Below are positions 21,035 through 31,606 of a stretch of DNA of 64,000 nucleotides, piece by piece. The notes beneath the pieces were generated by a model, which searched no databases, was not told the origin of the DNA, and saw nothing but the letters and a program-made list of their open reading frames with translations. Source of the DNA: Rutstroemia sp. NJR-2017a BVV2 (taxonomy: Eukaryota > Ascomycota > Leotiomycetes > Helotiales > Rutstroemiaceae); contig NJPS01000013.1 of assembly GCA_002946415.1 (NCBI GenBank), positions 310,001-374,000 of the forward strand, given 5' to 3'. Numbering within the stretch: the first letter of the stretch is position 1; the number at the start of each line of letters is the position of its first letter. The translations under genes were made by a program, and so were the position numbers.

Positions 21035-21950
21035 TATGCTAACGAAGCTTAAATTACTCGGTTGGATATGTGCGTTGCGGAAAAGCGAAGAGTATAAAGA
21101 GAATTCGAAGTTCTGGGGGGGAACCGTGGCATTTATAATGAAGTTGGTGGGTGGGGGAGGCGCATCTCCGCCTCCGATAGCTGGACCACCTCCTCCAACA
21201 CCTTGTAATGGTTGACTTGGATCACCACCTCCAATCCTGTCGCCAGATCTTCTATCTGATCGTTGAGAATTATCTGATATCCTCTGCCCAGCCGATACAC
21301 ACTGGCCACTTTCTCCACTTCCTCTCTGGCCACCACCAGCGCCAGCAGCAGCCACTCTCCTTTCTGCACTTATACGTCTCTGTTCCTCTAGCAATCGCGC
21401 TTCTTCTTGAGCTCTTGTTCTCTCTATATTTTCCTTTTCTTGCTGTTCAAATTGTCTTTGTTGTCGGGCTGCTCGTTCACGCATGATATCGCAAGGACCT
21501 CTGACACCAGACGGAGAGCCTGTGGTGACAGGAGGTATTTGAGGTCTGCCGCTTCGACATTGTTGGCAGAGTTGGAGGGTCCACTACCGCCAGTTATGTC
21601 TGCCATCGAAGCGTTCTCTTCAACTGGATCAGGTGTGAAGGGATTAGGATGACGCAGTGCCTCCTCTAGAGTATAGAGGATAGCACTCGCGGTGTTCTTG
21701 GAGATTCATAGAGCACGATGTGGCCGTCGATCTTTGTTTTCGGGGGAGATGAATAGTTGAGAGCTTGCTGCTAATGGAGTTGAAGAACCTAATTCGTCCT
21801 CAAAATCATTAGTCAACTGCTGCCCTTCACTTCTTTCCGCCCTTTTCTCTTCGGTTGTAAATCGCACGCGTGAAGGAGGAGATATACCCGCAGATACAGA
21901 TTGAATATGTGTTCTGCGTTGCGGTGACTGGGACTGTTTTTGCTGCTGGC
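21035..21950 (-). pseudogene. Gag-like low-complexity fragment with stop and frameshift
   Basis: On the minus strand a Ser/Pro/Arg-rich stretch leads into SRVRFTTEEKRAER, then SSTPLAASSQLFISPENKD, a TGA near 21708, SKNTASAILYTLEEALRHP, NPFTPD and EENASMADI. Near 21440-21490 the signal shifts frame into a Gln/Glu/Arg-rich coiled-coil-like segment and a Gly-rich run. It looks like the N-terminal part of a retroelement Gag, but I cannot name the element. The stop is compatible with a C-to-T change in a CGA codon. Confidence 0.35.
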
Positions 21951-22584
21951 GCTGTCGCGGGGCTAAGCTAGGCTATCATATCCCCTCTCACCGCCTTACT
22001 TTCTGCCAAATCACGGCCCTACGGGTTTACTGAACTTTGCAAGAGACTGGTCCTGAGGCAGAATTAAAGGGCTGCTTAGTTCAGATGACATCTCCCCACT
22101 CACTCAAGTCTTAGTCTCGTTACGGAACTGCAGAGCAGACTGAAGCGACTGGAGCGTTCTCGATGGGCAAGGGTATGGTCTCGTGATTTTTTTTAAAAAT
22201 GTCGATGCTGTCGGTTAGCTGGCAGCGGCTGGTGAGACCCTAGGTTGCCTGATTTAATGGAACCAGCTTCCTCCATCCTCACAATTCCATTCATCCCAAA
22301 TAGAGTCGCGGTTCCTTCTCAAAGTTCCGGAAACCCTTCTTTTATCGAGTAATCAGCATCTTTACCTCTTTCTCCCCTTTCAAGATGGAAATACTTTATG
22401 TGAGAATACAGTGAGTGTCAAGTCAATTACCCGACTCCATAGCAAAATCCCACGCGCGCCTCACATTTTTTCATCTCATCTGGGTCGACTTGACTTGAAA
22501 CCAGCGCCCTCAGTCCTCCCAGTATATGTGAAAGTCCACGAGTTTCGTTGATCACCCCTATACTCGCCCTGTTTTTCCGGAACG
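21951..22584. other. Intergenic upstream of the HET gene
   Basis: No gene seen; presumed promoter and leader of the next gene at the right end. Confidence 0.4.
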
Positions 22585-24869
22585 ATGGCAGAGGGAACAC
22601 CTTTTAGGAGCGGCCGACCCCTCTGTCTGAAATGCAGAAATCCAGGCCATGTTCTATCCGCATGTACACAACCTACGTTCAACCACGAGTCGGACTGGAT
22701 TATATCTCCTAAGCGCAAGCTGATGCGAGCGACATCGATGCCTGGTCCATCAAGCCCCAAATGTGCACGATGCGAGTCTCTTGTTCCGGATCTCCTGAAA
22801 ATGCTCGATCTACCTGATGAGATAGTTTCAAAGGAGTCTAACCGATTCAATCTGTCTTCTCCTGAAAAATGGGGCGAGTCTTTTGTGCAGTTAGGGACAT
22901 CGGCAGAGGTGGTTTTTGATGAGAATTGTCCTCTATGTTGTTGTCTCTTTATGATCTGTCCGAATCCTACGAAACCAGTTCAAGAGGTTTTAGTCATTCC
23001 ATCTCTAACGGTTTGGAGATTAGCAAGTAGGAATGATATTGATGTGGGAGTGGATGAGAACAGTACCAAATGTCTTATCGTTGTTCTTTCGCCTCCAGAC
23101 ATGCAATACTCAGTGAAGGGTACCGACGCTTTGTGTTTTGTGCAGGACGGGGAAACTACTATGGGCCGTTCACTCGGTGCGAGAATCGTTAATAGGAATG
23201 GATATTCGATGGATGTTCTGAAAGGCTGGCTTGAGAGGTGCGAAAAATTGCATCCTGTTACTTGCCGCAGGCATTGGGAGGAAGATTTAAGGAGCATTTT
23301 TCTCGTTAATGTTCATACTCGACAGGTGGTCAGGTATCCGCTTAGCAAGTGTGATTATGTTGCTCTTAGTTACGGTGAGTTGACCAATCTCAAGTAAATA
23401 CAAAGTGAATTTTAACTTCTTGTATTGTAGTCTGGGGTCAAGTCGAGCAACCAGCAGTCAAAACCGGGACAGTCCTCGGAGAACTCCCTCAGACGATCGA
23501 GGACGCCATTACTTTGGTGAAAGCCCTTAGCATGCAATACCTCTGGGTTGACTCTCTCTGCATCGACCAGTCGAATGAAAGCTACAAGAAAGCACAAATC
23601 GCACTTATGTGCTCTATCTACGAAGGCGCATATGCAACAATCGCCGCAGTATCCGGAAGATCCGCAAACTCAGGACTCCCAAGTGTCAGTCGCAACATTG
23701 AAAAATTCGAACAAGTATCCTGTACAATAAACGGCAAGTCTCTTGCCTCGCTCATGCCACCTTTGGGATTCCTAATGCCGAACGGAACCTGGGAACGGAG
23801 AGCGTGGACTTTCCAAGAAGCGTTGCTATCTGCGCGATGTTTCTACTTTACAGAACATCAAGTATATTTTGAATGCAACGCAATGACCTGCTGCGAATCT
23901 CTCAGCGAATCAACATCATTGGTGCACAATCTATTGTGGAACAAAGCATTCATAGAATCTGGAATACCAGTCGGGAAGTATGGAAAGGGAATCCTACGAA
24001 GTCCATTCAGGGGACCATCGCGAAAAGCAATCCGATTCCAGGAATATGGTCACTTATTAACACTATATTCATATCGCCAGATGACGAATGATTCAGATGG
24101 TATTAATGCTTTTTCCGGGATTGCACAAGCGATGACACAAGATTGGTACCCGAAAGGGTTTCACTGGGGATTACCGATTGAGGATTTCAATTATGGGCTC
24201 GTGTGGGCCAGTAGAAGTGAACCGAGAAGACGGGCTGGATTTCCTTCTTGGAGTTGGGGAGCTTGGGATACTCCGAGATGGCCTACTGTTTCTGGTGATA
24301 TTGACGTGGGGCAAGATTCGAAATTACAGCCATCTCTTCGGGTCATGCATTTCACCAGCGGCAAACCCGAACTTCTATACGAAACACCGAATTTCAGTGG
24401 GGTAGAGAACGAAGACAAGAAAGACGTAACGATAAGCGCATCCGATGAAACAACCGAAAACCACGCCTCAACCATCGATCTATCCCTCTACCCACCGTCA
24501 ACTTACCCGGGACTGATCCACATCACAGCAACCATCCTCTGCTTGACAATCCATCCATACATCCCACCTTCATCCTCATGGGACGAATTCCGCCAAACAA
24601 GAACGACGCTCCAAGGAAAAGATTTCTGCGTAGATTACCAGTACTCAGGCGATTTCCTAGAATCGAAGTTTGGGAAAGTGCAAGATTTTTTGTTTGTTGC
24701 GAAACAGTTGAGAGATGGGTTTGCGGTGTATTATTTGTTGATGTTGGATTGGGGGGAGGGAAAGGAGGTAGCTAGAAGGGTTGCGCCGATGGAGTTGTGG
24801 GTTGATGAGTGGTTTGTTGAGGTGCTGGAAGATACTACGCCTACTAGAAGGAACCTTTTGCTTGCTTGA
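22585..24869 (+). CDS. HET-domain (heterokaryon incompatibility) protein with N-terminal zinc knuckle
   Basis: Exons 22585-23374 and 23431-24869 join in frame to 742 residues; the 56-nt intron sits inside the HET signature (YVALSY joined to VWG). The HET domain runs from about residue 258: YVALSYVWG, then IEDAITLVKALSMQYLWVDSLCIDQ, YEGAYATIAAVSG and WERRAWTFQEALLSARCFYFT. The C-terminal half has the usual DGINAFSGI...PSWSWGAW segment. Residues 14-27 form a C-x2-C-x4-H-x4-C zinc knuckle (CLKCRNPGHVLSAC), not usual in this family. Two Cys-rich motifs (CARCE, CPLCCCL) precede the HET domain. HET proteins trigger cell death in non-self recognition; the partner is unknown. Confidence 0.9.
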
Positions 24870-25642
24870 TGGGACTTTTGGCTGATGGTGTTATGTGGAT
24901 TGGGATGAATGATATAAGATAGAAGGTTACTGGATTGGGATTTTAAGAAGTCTCTGGTTCCTGATCTCTATGGTTGGACATTTGAAATAACTGCAGGGAT
25001 GCCATCTATTTGTATTGATATTCCGGACGATGGGCCACGGTTCTTAGAAGTGCAGATCTGGTGTCTAGAAGTTTGCCGCCCGATGTCCTCTTTCTCTGAG
25101 GACGAAGAGGATGGGTGTGGGTTAGTCCTTCAGCCAGATGAGGGTTACAGTTCCACCCAAAGGCCGAGGGGCCAGATACTTTCAAGAGGATGGCATGTTT
25201 TCCATCACAGGTTACATGTGTAGTCAGTACGACGTGGATGACTTTAAGACCTAAATCAAAGGGCGGCGTTAGAGTGATGTAACGCCGCAGTTGGAAGCTG
25301 TCTATGCGATAATCTTCCATCGAACAGGGCTAGGTATTAAGAATAACTCAAATCGCCTTAAGCCCACTACCCACCAGGTAAGCGTATAATTACCTCCCCC
25401 GGGATTCGGTGGCCCTGGTAGTCACTTCGTATTGGCTTATTTTGCCATAGAGACTTTGGCGGGGTTGCAGTAACAGGCATATTAGTCTGCATGGCTAGCG
25501 CAGGAACCACAAGAGGACAAAATGGCCCGAATCGCTTAACTCCATTCGGGTCTCCTCACACATCTCTCAACGAACAAGCCATCCTTTCTGTCACCTGCCA
25601 CGCCGACCTTTGGCAGACGGCGATTCACGAGAAGTCAAGGTA
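24870..25642. other. Intergenic
   Basis: No recognised gene. A 50-codon frame from ATG 25491 (starting MASAGTTRG) reads sensibly but stops at 25641; it is out of frame with the following gene and may be an upstream ORF or an unresolved first exon. Confidence 0.35.
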
Positions 25643-26217
25643 ATGTCGCCTTACAATTTTGAACTGGATTTGGAGTTAAACTCAGATGTGGACAAGGTTA
25701 GGAATTACTCCTCTGTCGTCTCCGCCCCTGCCCTCCTTGTTCTTCTAATGTCACATAGGTATTCAACTATCTGGTTTGCCTTCTGCGGAACCGCAACATT
25801 ACCCAGTATATCGAAAACCACCCTGCCGCATATAACGAAGTCCTAGCAGCAGTTCAAGAAATTCCACCCCCGAAGCCCTCACCAACTCCCGCCTCCGCGG
25901 CTCGAGAAGAGCCCGACTCTGAGAGCCAGGCTGATCCGTACAAGAACGACCTCGTCGGCCCTCTCGATCAAAAGGCCCTAACGGAGAAGCAAGAACTTGG
26001 CTCAGGGGATCGAAAATTACACTATGCAGATGTCGAGGTCGCAGACGACTCTAGCGTCGTGCAGTCGAGCGACGGTTCTCAGCGCTCGGTGGACCTCGAC
26101 GTTTGGCACCCATCTAATCACAACAACATCATATGCGATCGGGATGGTTATGAAGATATACAACCCCTGAACACACCGTCATTGCTCCAATCCCGCAGCG
26201 GTTGGACACTTCACTAA
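25643..26217 (+). CDS. Hypothetical acidic, low-complexity protein
   Basis: Exons 25643-25696 and 25759-26217 (62-nt intron, GTTAGG donor, CATAG acceptor) join in phase 0 to 170 residues. The N-terminal third is helical (DVDKVFNYLVCLLRNRNITQ); the rest is Pro/Ser/Asp-rich and probably disordered. I recognise no family. The true start may lie upstream. Confidence 0.45.
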
Positions 26218-26339
26218 ACACATCTTCCAAACGCAAGCAACACTTTAAAGATGGTAGCACTTCAAAACGCATGCATATTGAGCTCGCAGATACGGCCAAA
26301 GCTGGACTTGGGAGCAGTAGTATTGGATACTCGGCAATA

Positions 26340-26630
26340 AGGACGTACGAAGAATTTGCTCTACGGTACTATCTGCTTGTTCCCTCATCGTTACGGACAT
26401 CAGAAAGCCGGGGCATGGCAAGCACAATCCTCACAAGGGTGCTTGGGGTCAGTCAGAGCGAGAGCTTGGATAAGTATCTACTAGGACTAACAGAGATCTT
26501 CTTTCGTGCTGATATAATAGTATTTCCGGAGAATCTCAGAGCAGCACACCTTAATCATTGCGCTACTGTAATCCAGAAGACTCTGAAAGCCAGGTATTTT
26601 CGCCGCAAGTATTTAGACGCACGAGACGCA
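26340..26630 (+). pseudogene. Fragment of a class V myosin heavy chain (converter to first IQ motif)
   Basis: Ninety-seven codons inside an open frame (26202-26825) align with the end of the class V myosin motor: TYEEFALRYYLLVPSS, DKYLLGLTEIFFRA, ENLR..HLNHCATVIQK, and the IQ-like KARYFRRKYL. In a real myosin this would lie near residue 700-800 of about 1500. Motor domain, other IQ motifs and tail are absent from the window. The converter box reads FFRADIIVFPENL where the family has FFRAGMLAFLENL, suggesting drift. It is best read as a captured or duplicated gene piece. The surrounding frame is open, so a short chimeric protein cannot be excluded. Confidence 0.65.
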
Positions 26631-26692
26631 ACCAAGGCTAGCCTACCGGCAAACTTCATGGAGCTGAGATCTGCCGTATCACCGGAGACAAC

Positions 26693-27613
26693 TCAAAAAG
26701 CCATCCTCATTTTAAGCAGATCCTTCTCGATAATCTCGTCCGTCCTCTCGTCCGTCCTCTTCATCAACTCTTCCATATCCCACGGACAGCTCACGTACCT
26801 TCCACCGAGCCACTCCACACGCTGAGCAGCCAGCCACGCAATTGTATCTCCAGCTATCTCCGGAGAATCAGGAAACGAATTGCGCACCTTCTCGGGTAAG
26901 GTCTCAGTAATCTTGGTCTTGATCGCCCCTGGATTAACACAAAAGGTCAGGAGTCCTTGATCCCCATATTCCATTTGTAGGGACTCGGTCAATCTCAGAA
27001 TCGCAAGCTTTGAACTCCGCTAGCTTGCGCTTCCAGGACGAGCGCTCAATGCACCCGAAGAGGATACATTAATCATCGTACATAGACCGTTACTGCTTGC
27101 TCGAGTTAAAAGCTGCATGGGAAGGAAGGCACGAGCAATATTCAAGAGTCCGTGAATGTTGACCTCCCATGTTCGCCATTACACACTTGGATCTGAATCG
27201 AGCAACGGCTTGTATGGTTCCATGTGAGCAGCATTGTTGACGACGATATCCAGACGTCCATCAAATCCCTCTGATATGGTTTCATACATTGCTTGAACAC
27301 TAGCTTCCTTTGAGATGTCAACGGTACAGCTCAGCACCACAGGCTCTGAATGTCCGGCTTGCGTCGCAGCAAGCTTCAGCTTCATAACAAGATCGTCGGA
27401 CACATCATGGAGATCAGCCAATGCAATTGCTGAAGCTCCCGCACGCGCAAAGGCTGTAGCTGTAGCATATCCAACTCCATCCTGCCAAGCTGCCCCTGTG
27501 ATGAGAACATTTTTCCCAGCAAGGTCCAGCTTCATTGGGGAAATGTAGTCATATGTCGTAGAGTGTCGTGTGGCTGTAAAGTTACCGCCAGAAAGCGCTG
27601 CTCTATCTGACAT
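26693..27613 (-). pseudogene. Short-chain dehydrogenase/reductase pseudogene
   Basis: From the Met at 27613 the minus strand reads GKNVLITGAAWQDGVGYATA (NAD(P)-binding Gly-rich loop), ALADL, DISKEASVQ, LDIVVNNAAHMEPYKP, TWEVNIHGLLNIARAFLP, MINVSSSGALSARPGSAS, SSKLAILRLTESLQ and FCVNPGAIKTKI. It is one frame with two internal stops: TAA at 27179-27181 before WRTWEVN, and TAG at 27020-27022. The second replaces the catalytic Tyr of the YxxxK motif (the SSK Lys remains). Both look like Tyr codons changed to stops. The 3' end overlaps the frame carrying the myosin fragment on the other strand. Confidence 0.8.
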
Positions 27614-28727
27614 CGTTGACCTTGTTGAAGTACCGTAAGACTTTACAGCATGGGAGGTAGAGAATACAGATATGTAAGAGAGAGACAGAATTACACACGT
27701 CAGATTATGTGGATCCGGAAACCCACTGGGGCCCCATTCCGATATAAGGATAAATCGATGCACATCTTCTTGGCAGCCCCAAGGCTTACCAATCTAGTAC
27801 TTATATGTTATCGAAGTCCGAGTCGGCGATAAGGTTTCTGGAGAATGAGTAACAACTTAACATTTCAAGATTATTGATTATTTATTTATATTTTCCGTTC
27901 AGAACTCTTTCACTCAGAGTTGAAAACTAAAAGATTGATAAACCTGAAAGTTAGGAAAAGGGCCCCGCATGAAACAGGCTGATGAGGATAGCTGTAAAGA
28001 ATGAGCGTACCGCGAGAACATATTAGGAACCCCCAGCTGTAAAGAGGGCCTTTTCAGGCCCCTTGTTACGAGTTGATGATCTCTGGTGAGATAAGTGAGC
28101 AGAATTGAGCTGAAGTTGACCCGGGCCTGACCCGCCCGAGCAAACTCGCCGCGGGGTCATGTGAACCATAGGGCTCTGGAGGTGTCCAGATTCCGGTCAA
28201 GAAACAGCATGACTATACTCAGAAGCATCCCCAAGATAAGCCACGCAACAATCCTTCAATGGAACGAAGGTAGCTCTCCTACACGTTCACTCAAATTCCC
28301 ACTTCACTAACACGCATTTCGACTTTCACCAGCCCCGTGTAAGTAATACCTCCACATACTGGACATTGGCCGTCCATGATCCAACAACTGTTTTCCGCTG
28401 CCGATCCACACCATCAACATGTGGGGCGAACTCAGGTATATGGAGTTGAACAGCATCACGCACATATTTCGTAGCATATGTCGGAATAATTATAAATTCA
28501 TCGTGAATTGAAACATTATCCTCGTAGGCTGGATGACTTGAAGCTGACCTCACGGTCATAAAGTCGGAACGAAAGATTCTGGGAACCTGGGCAACGACGT
28601 GGTAGCCGTATGCGGAAATAAAAACCTTTGGAAAACTTTTTGTGCCGCGAACTTATCTCTGTATGAGTGAAAGACGAAGCCCCGTCGAATGATGTTTGAT
28701 AGGAGAGTTTGCGGGCTCAAACACTGG
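27614..28727. other. Mostly non-coding
   Basis: A 77-codon minus-strand frame (28559-28326; DNVSIHDEFIIIPTYATKYV, then AVQLHIPEFAPHVDG) looks like a protein fragment and may be a gene relic; I cannot name it. Otherwise nothing supported. Confidence 0.35.
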
Positions 28728-28964
28728 TTATTTTAATCCAACTGGCTTGGGATTCTCTCCATTCGCAAACCCCATCGCCTCCTCCCACCACCTCCCCAGC
28801 TCCTCATCCTTCCTAACAACCGCTGCAAATTCCCTTATTGATTGAAGTTCCTGTACTTCTCCGGTGGGTATTTCTAGTCTCTTCTGGTCCACTTCTTCTT
28901 TTTTGACTTGTTGGTACATTTTGTAGCGGAGTTTCTGCAAGAGTGTAGTTAGTATGTGCGCCAT
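28728..28964 (-). CDS. Small hypothetical protein (78 aa)
   Basis: The frame from ATG 28964 is Lys/Glu/Gln-rich and predicted helical (KLRYKMYQQVKKEEVDQKRL, then REFAAVVRKDEELGRWWEEA). An ACTAAC-TTGCAG pair just inside the 5' end means the first ten codons could instead be intron, with the real first exon upstream. No family recognised. Confidence 0.35.
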   Translation of the reverse strand: MAHILTTLLQKLRYKMYQQVKKEEVDQKRLEIPTGEVQELQSIREFAAVVRKDEELGRWWEEAMGFANGENPKPVGLK

Positions 28965-30310
28965 TTTCCTGAAGCGTCGAAGGTTCCTGGTCCGGGGAAG
29001 AGGTCGAGTGGACGGGTGTTTTCAAAAATAATGATGGGCAGAGAGCTACGGTGGGGGAAGTGAAGCAATAAGGGGATATGCAGGATGAAAGGTGGGAGGT
29101 GAGGTTAGGGATGGGAATCCGGAGTAGGAGTCCTGGGAGAGAGAAACATGATTGAAATCCGGCCGAATGGTAACAAGACATTGGGGAGGATTCAAGGCCA
29201 TTGACATGAGCACTACTCAGACCCCTTGGAGGAAAGAAAGTTAATCACTCGATTTGATCAGCCACTCCCATCTCACCACTCTAAATTCCCTCACAACCCC
29301 TCCTCACAACCCCTCCTCACAACCCCTCCTCACAACCCCTCCTCACAACCCCTCCTCACAACCCACCCTTCCACCCCCGCCTTTCAACTCACCCTAACAA
29401 CCTCCGTCCACAGCCCCACATTCTCTGTCTCCCCCTCGGCCAACATCAACCCCGGCGATACTTTCCCGGTCCTCATCAGCACCGCGCAATCGAGCCTCTT
29501 TGTCGCCCTCTTTATCTTCAAAAGCTTTTCCCTCGACGTTATGTGGTGCGTTCTAATTAGGACGCGTGCTATTGGCGGCATATTTGCACCACCCGCGAGA
29601 ACTCCAAGGAGAAAAACGAAAGAATGCGCAATAGGTTTTTGAAGCCGACTTGATGGTGGTTCGCGTGATCGATTATGGACTAGGAGGGTATTGGTGAGGT
29701 TGGAAGGATGAGATAATGCCAAGACGCTAAAGTTACGGCGCCGCCTAACCAGACTGGCGGAATAGGCCGGGTATTTGTTCCGAGCGGCGCAGTTGAGACT
29801 GTCCATGGGAAAGAAAAAACGTTTGAATGTGCACAAACAAAAAATGTGGTATTTGTGGTATTTCAATCTGTGCATATCAACGACTTTCTTCTACGGACGG
29901 CGAGACTTGGAGCACTTTGTGATTTCATCCAATTGGTAAATCCAGACATTGTGTACGTTAACGGGAACAGTCGATGAAAATACACGCAGATAGAACCCTC
30001 AAGAGATCTTCATCGTTATGAATAAGACAGGTTACAATACACGAATGGCATTAAAGACATGCATCTAACTATCCAAACATAAAACTCCGGGTATGTACAC
30101 CGTTCCGATCCTTTCCATGCTCCCTGATGCCCTTCCTGTTCCCTGACTCCTTTTCTGTTCCCTAACCCCCTTCCTGTTCCCTAACCCCCTTCCTGTTCCC
30201 TGCGCGAGAGCACATCTATACATGTCCCTTAATCCCATTAGTCCACCAACACCGATGCCGTCTAATAATCGTATAACATTATACACATTTATAGTCCTTG
30301 ACCATACTAC
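28965..30310. other. Intergenic with two short tandem repeats
   Basis: Contains the 13-bp repeat at 29292-29365 and a degenerate TTCCTGTTCCCTAACCCCC repeat at about 30120-30200. No supported gene. Confidence 0.4.
29292..29365. repeat. 13-bp tandem repeat (CACAACCCCTCCT)
   Basis: Five perfect copies and a partial sixth. A frame across it (from 29226) is not considered a gene. Confidence 0.9.
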
Positions 30311-31606
30311 TCAAACTGCATCGCTATATCTCACTTCATCCTTCCCAGTACTAGGAATCATCCTCAAATTATCATCCATCTCATAAACCTCCCTTTCCAT
30401 CGTTGAATCCCTCCCACTAGTCATGGGTCTGGGTTTCATTGGCGTTGTCGAAGATCCTGCTTCCGACTGACGCGAGGGAGGCGGTATAGACGCCGATTCC
30501 GTCTTGCGGTAACCATTGGCGTAATTATCGCTACGGGAATCAGTAGCCTCATCACTATTGAAGCCGATGATGTGAAGTCTACGGAGTATCGGACGCAATG
30601 TTGCGACTGAGGCGGCGATTATACCAAGGCCAAGCTCGACACTAGACCAGAGGAACACAGGTGCGATGGAGTCTGTAGAGTGTTAGAAGAGATCGAGTCG
30701 GGATTTGTGGGGTTTGAAAGAGAGGGAGAACTTACAAAGTCCGTCGCTTAGTTCACCTAGAGCCACTATGTATCTTAAACGGATGATAGTAGCTATGCTC
30801 GCCCTATATTCGTCTCATCAGCAGTAGTCCCTCGGCCATGGCAGAAACGCTCCACTTACACCACCCCCAGACTCAAAATAAGTGCAATAGAAATCTTCAA
30901 GCGATTGTTCATCTTAATATTCCACAGGACCGGGATTGGCAGAAGCGCAAATAACCAATCAAAAAAGATCGTCTCAGCCGAAATTGCATACCCAAAATTC
31001 GGTACCACATTCGATGGTAGACAGGTACCGGGGATGTATGGATTCCAAGCCGCGGCCAGCGGACGGCATTGAATCAAGCCAATGATGAAAGTGATGAGCG
31101 TCCAAATACTGACGACTCCCATGGAGATCCAAATGAGATATTTGTAGAAGGGTTTGATGTCGACGAGACGGAGAAGGAGCAGGCCTACGCTGATTTTGAG
31201 AATCGCGGTTGTTGCAATGTATGCGAGCGTTGTAAGAATTTGATACTGGATGGAGCGACGTTAATGTACGGCGGGGAGTTAGAGATTGGTAGGCTTTACC
31301 TTTGCAGCGTTTATCAATCTATCCACCGTAAGTTCTGCATTATGTCTTCCAATACCAAAATGAATACCAGCCATTCCTAACCCCGCCGTCGTACTGAAAG
31401 CCAGCTAGGTTCCAGTCAGCCTGCTTATTCTGCCATATTTTCATGAGGAATCATCAACATACCAGCGTAATTATAATAAAAACATCATCGGAGCCAAAAA
31501 CCTTTGAGATGTAGATCCGTCCATAACATCTCAACGCGACCGTAACCCAAGACAAAGCGACAAATACAATCAACACAACAAGAAGTTCTAATTGGCGATC
31601 CTCCAT
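30311..31606 (-). CDS. Fungal rhodopsin-like 7-TM membrane protein
   Basis: Exons on the minus strand begin at ATG 31606: 31606-31463, 31404-31300, 31245 to about 30859, a short exon starting ASIATIIRLRYIVAL near 30800, and a last exon ending at 30311. The first splice phases close by hand. Helices include ELLVVLIVFVALSWVTVALRCYGR, YIATTAILKISVGLLLL and WISMGVVSIWTLITFIIGL. The loop QCRPLAAAWNP..PGTCLP, the FDWLFALLPIPVLW helix and the LWSSVELGLGIIAASVATLRP helix are classical marks of this family. The C-terminal tail is Ser/Pro-rich and cytoplasmic. It shares the family, but not close sequence, with the gene at 81-1647. Confidence 0.85.

Noticed and set aside
29226..29642. 138-codon frame over the CACAACCCCTCCT repeat
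   Set aside because: Composition follows the tandem repeat and no domain or splice support is visible.
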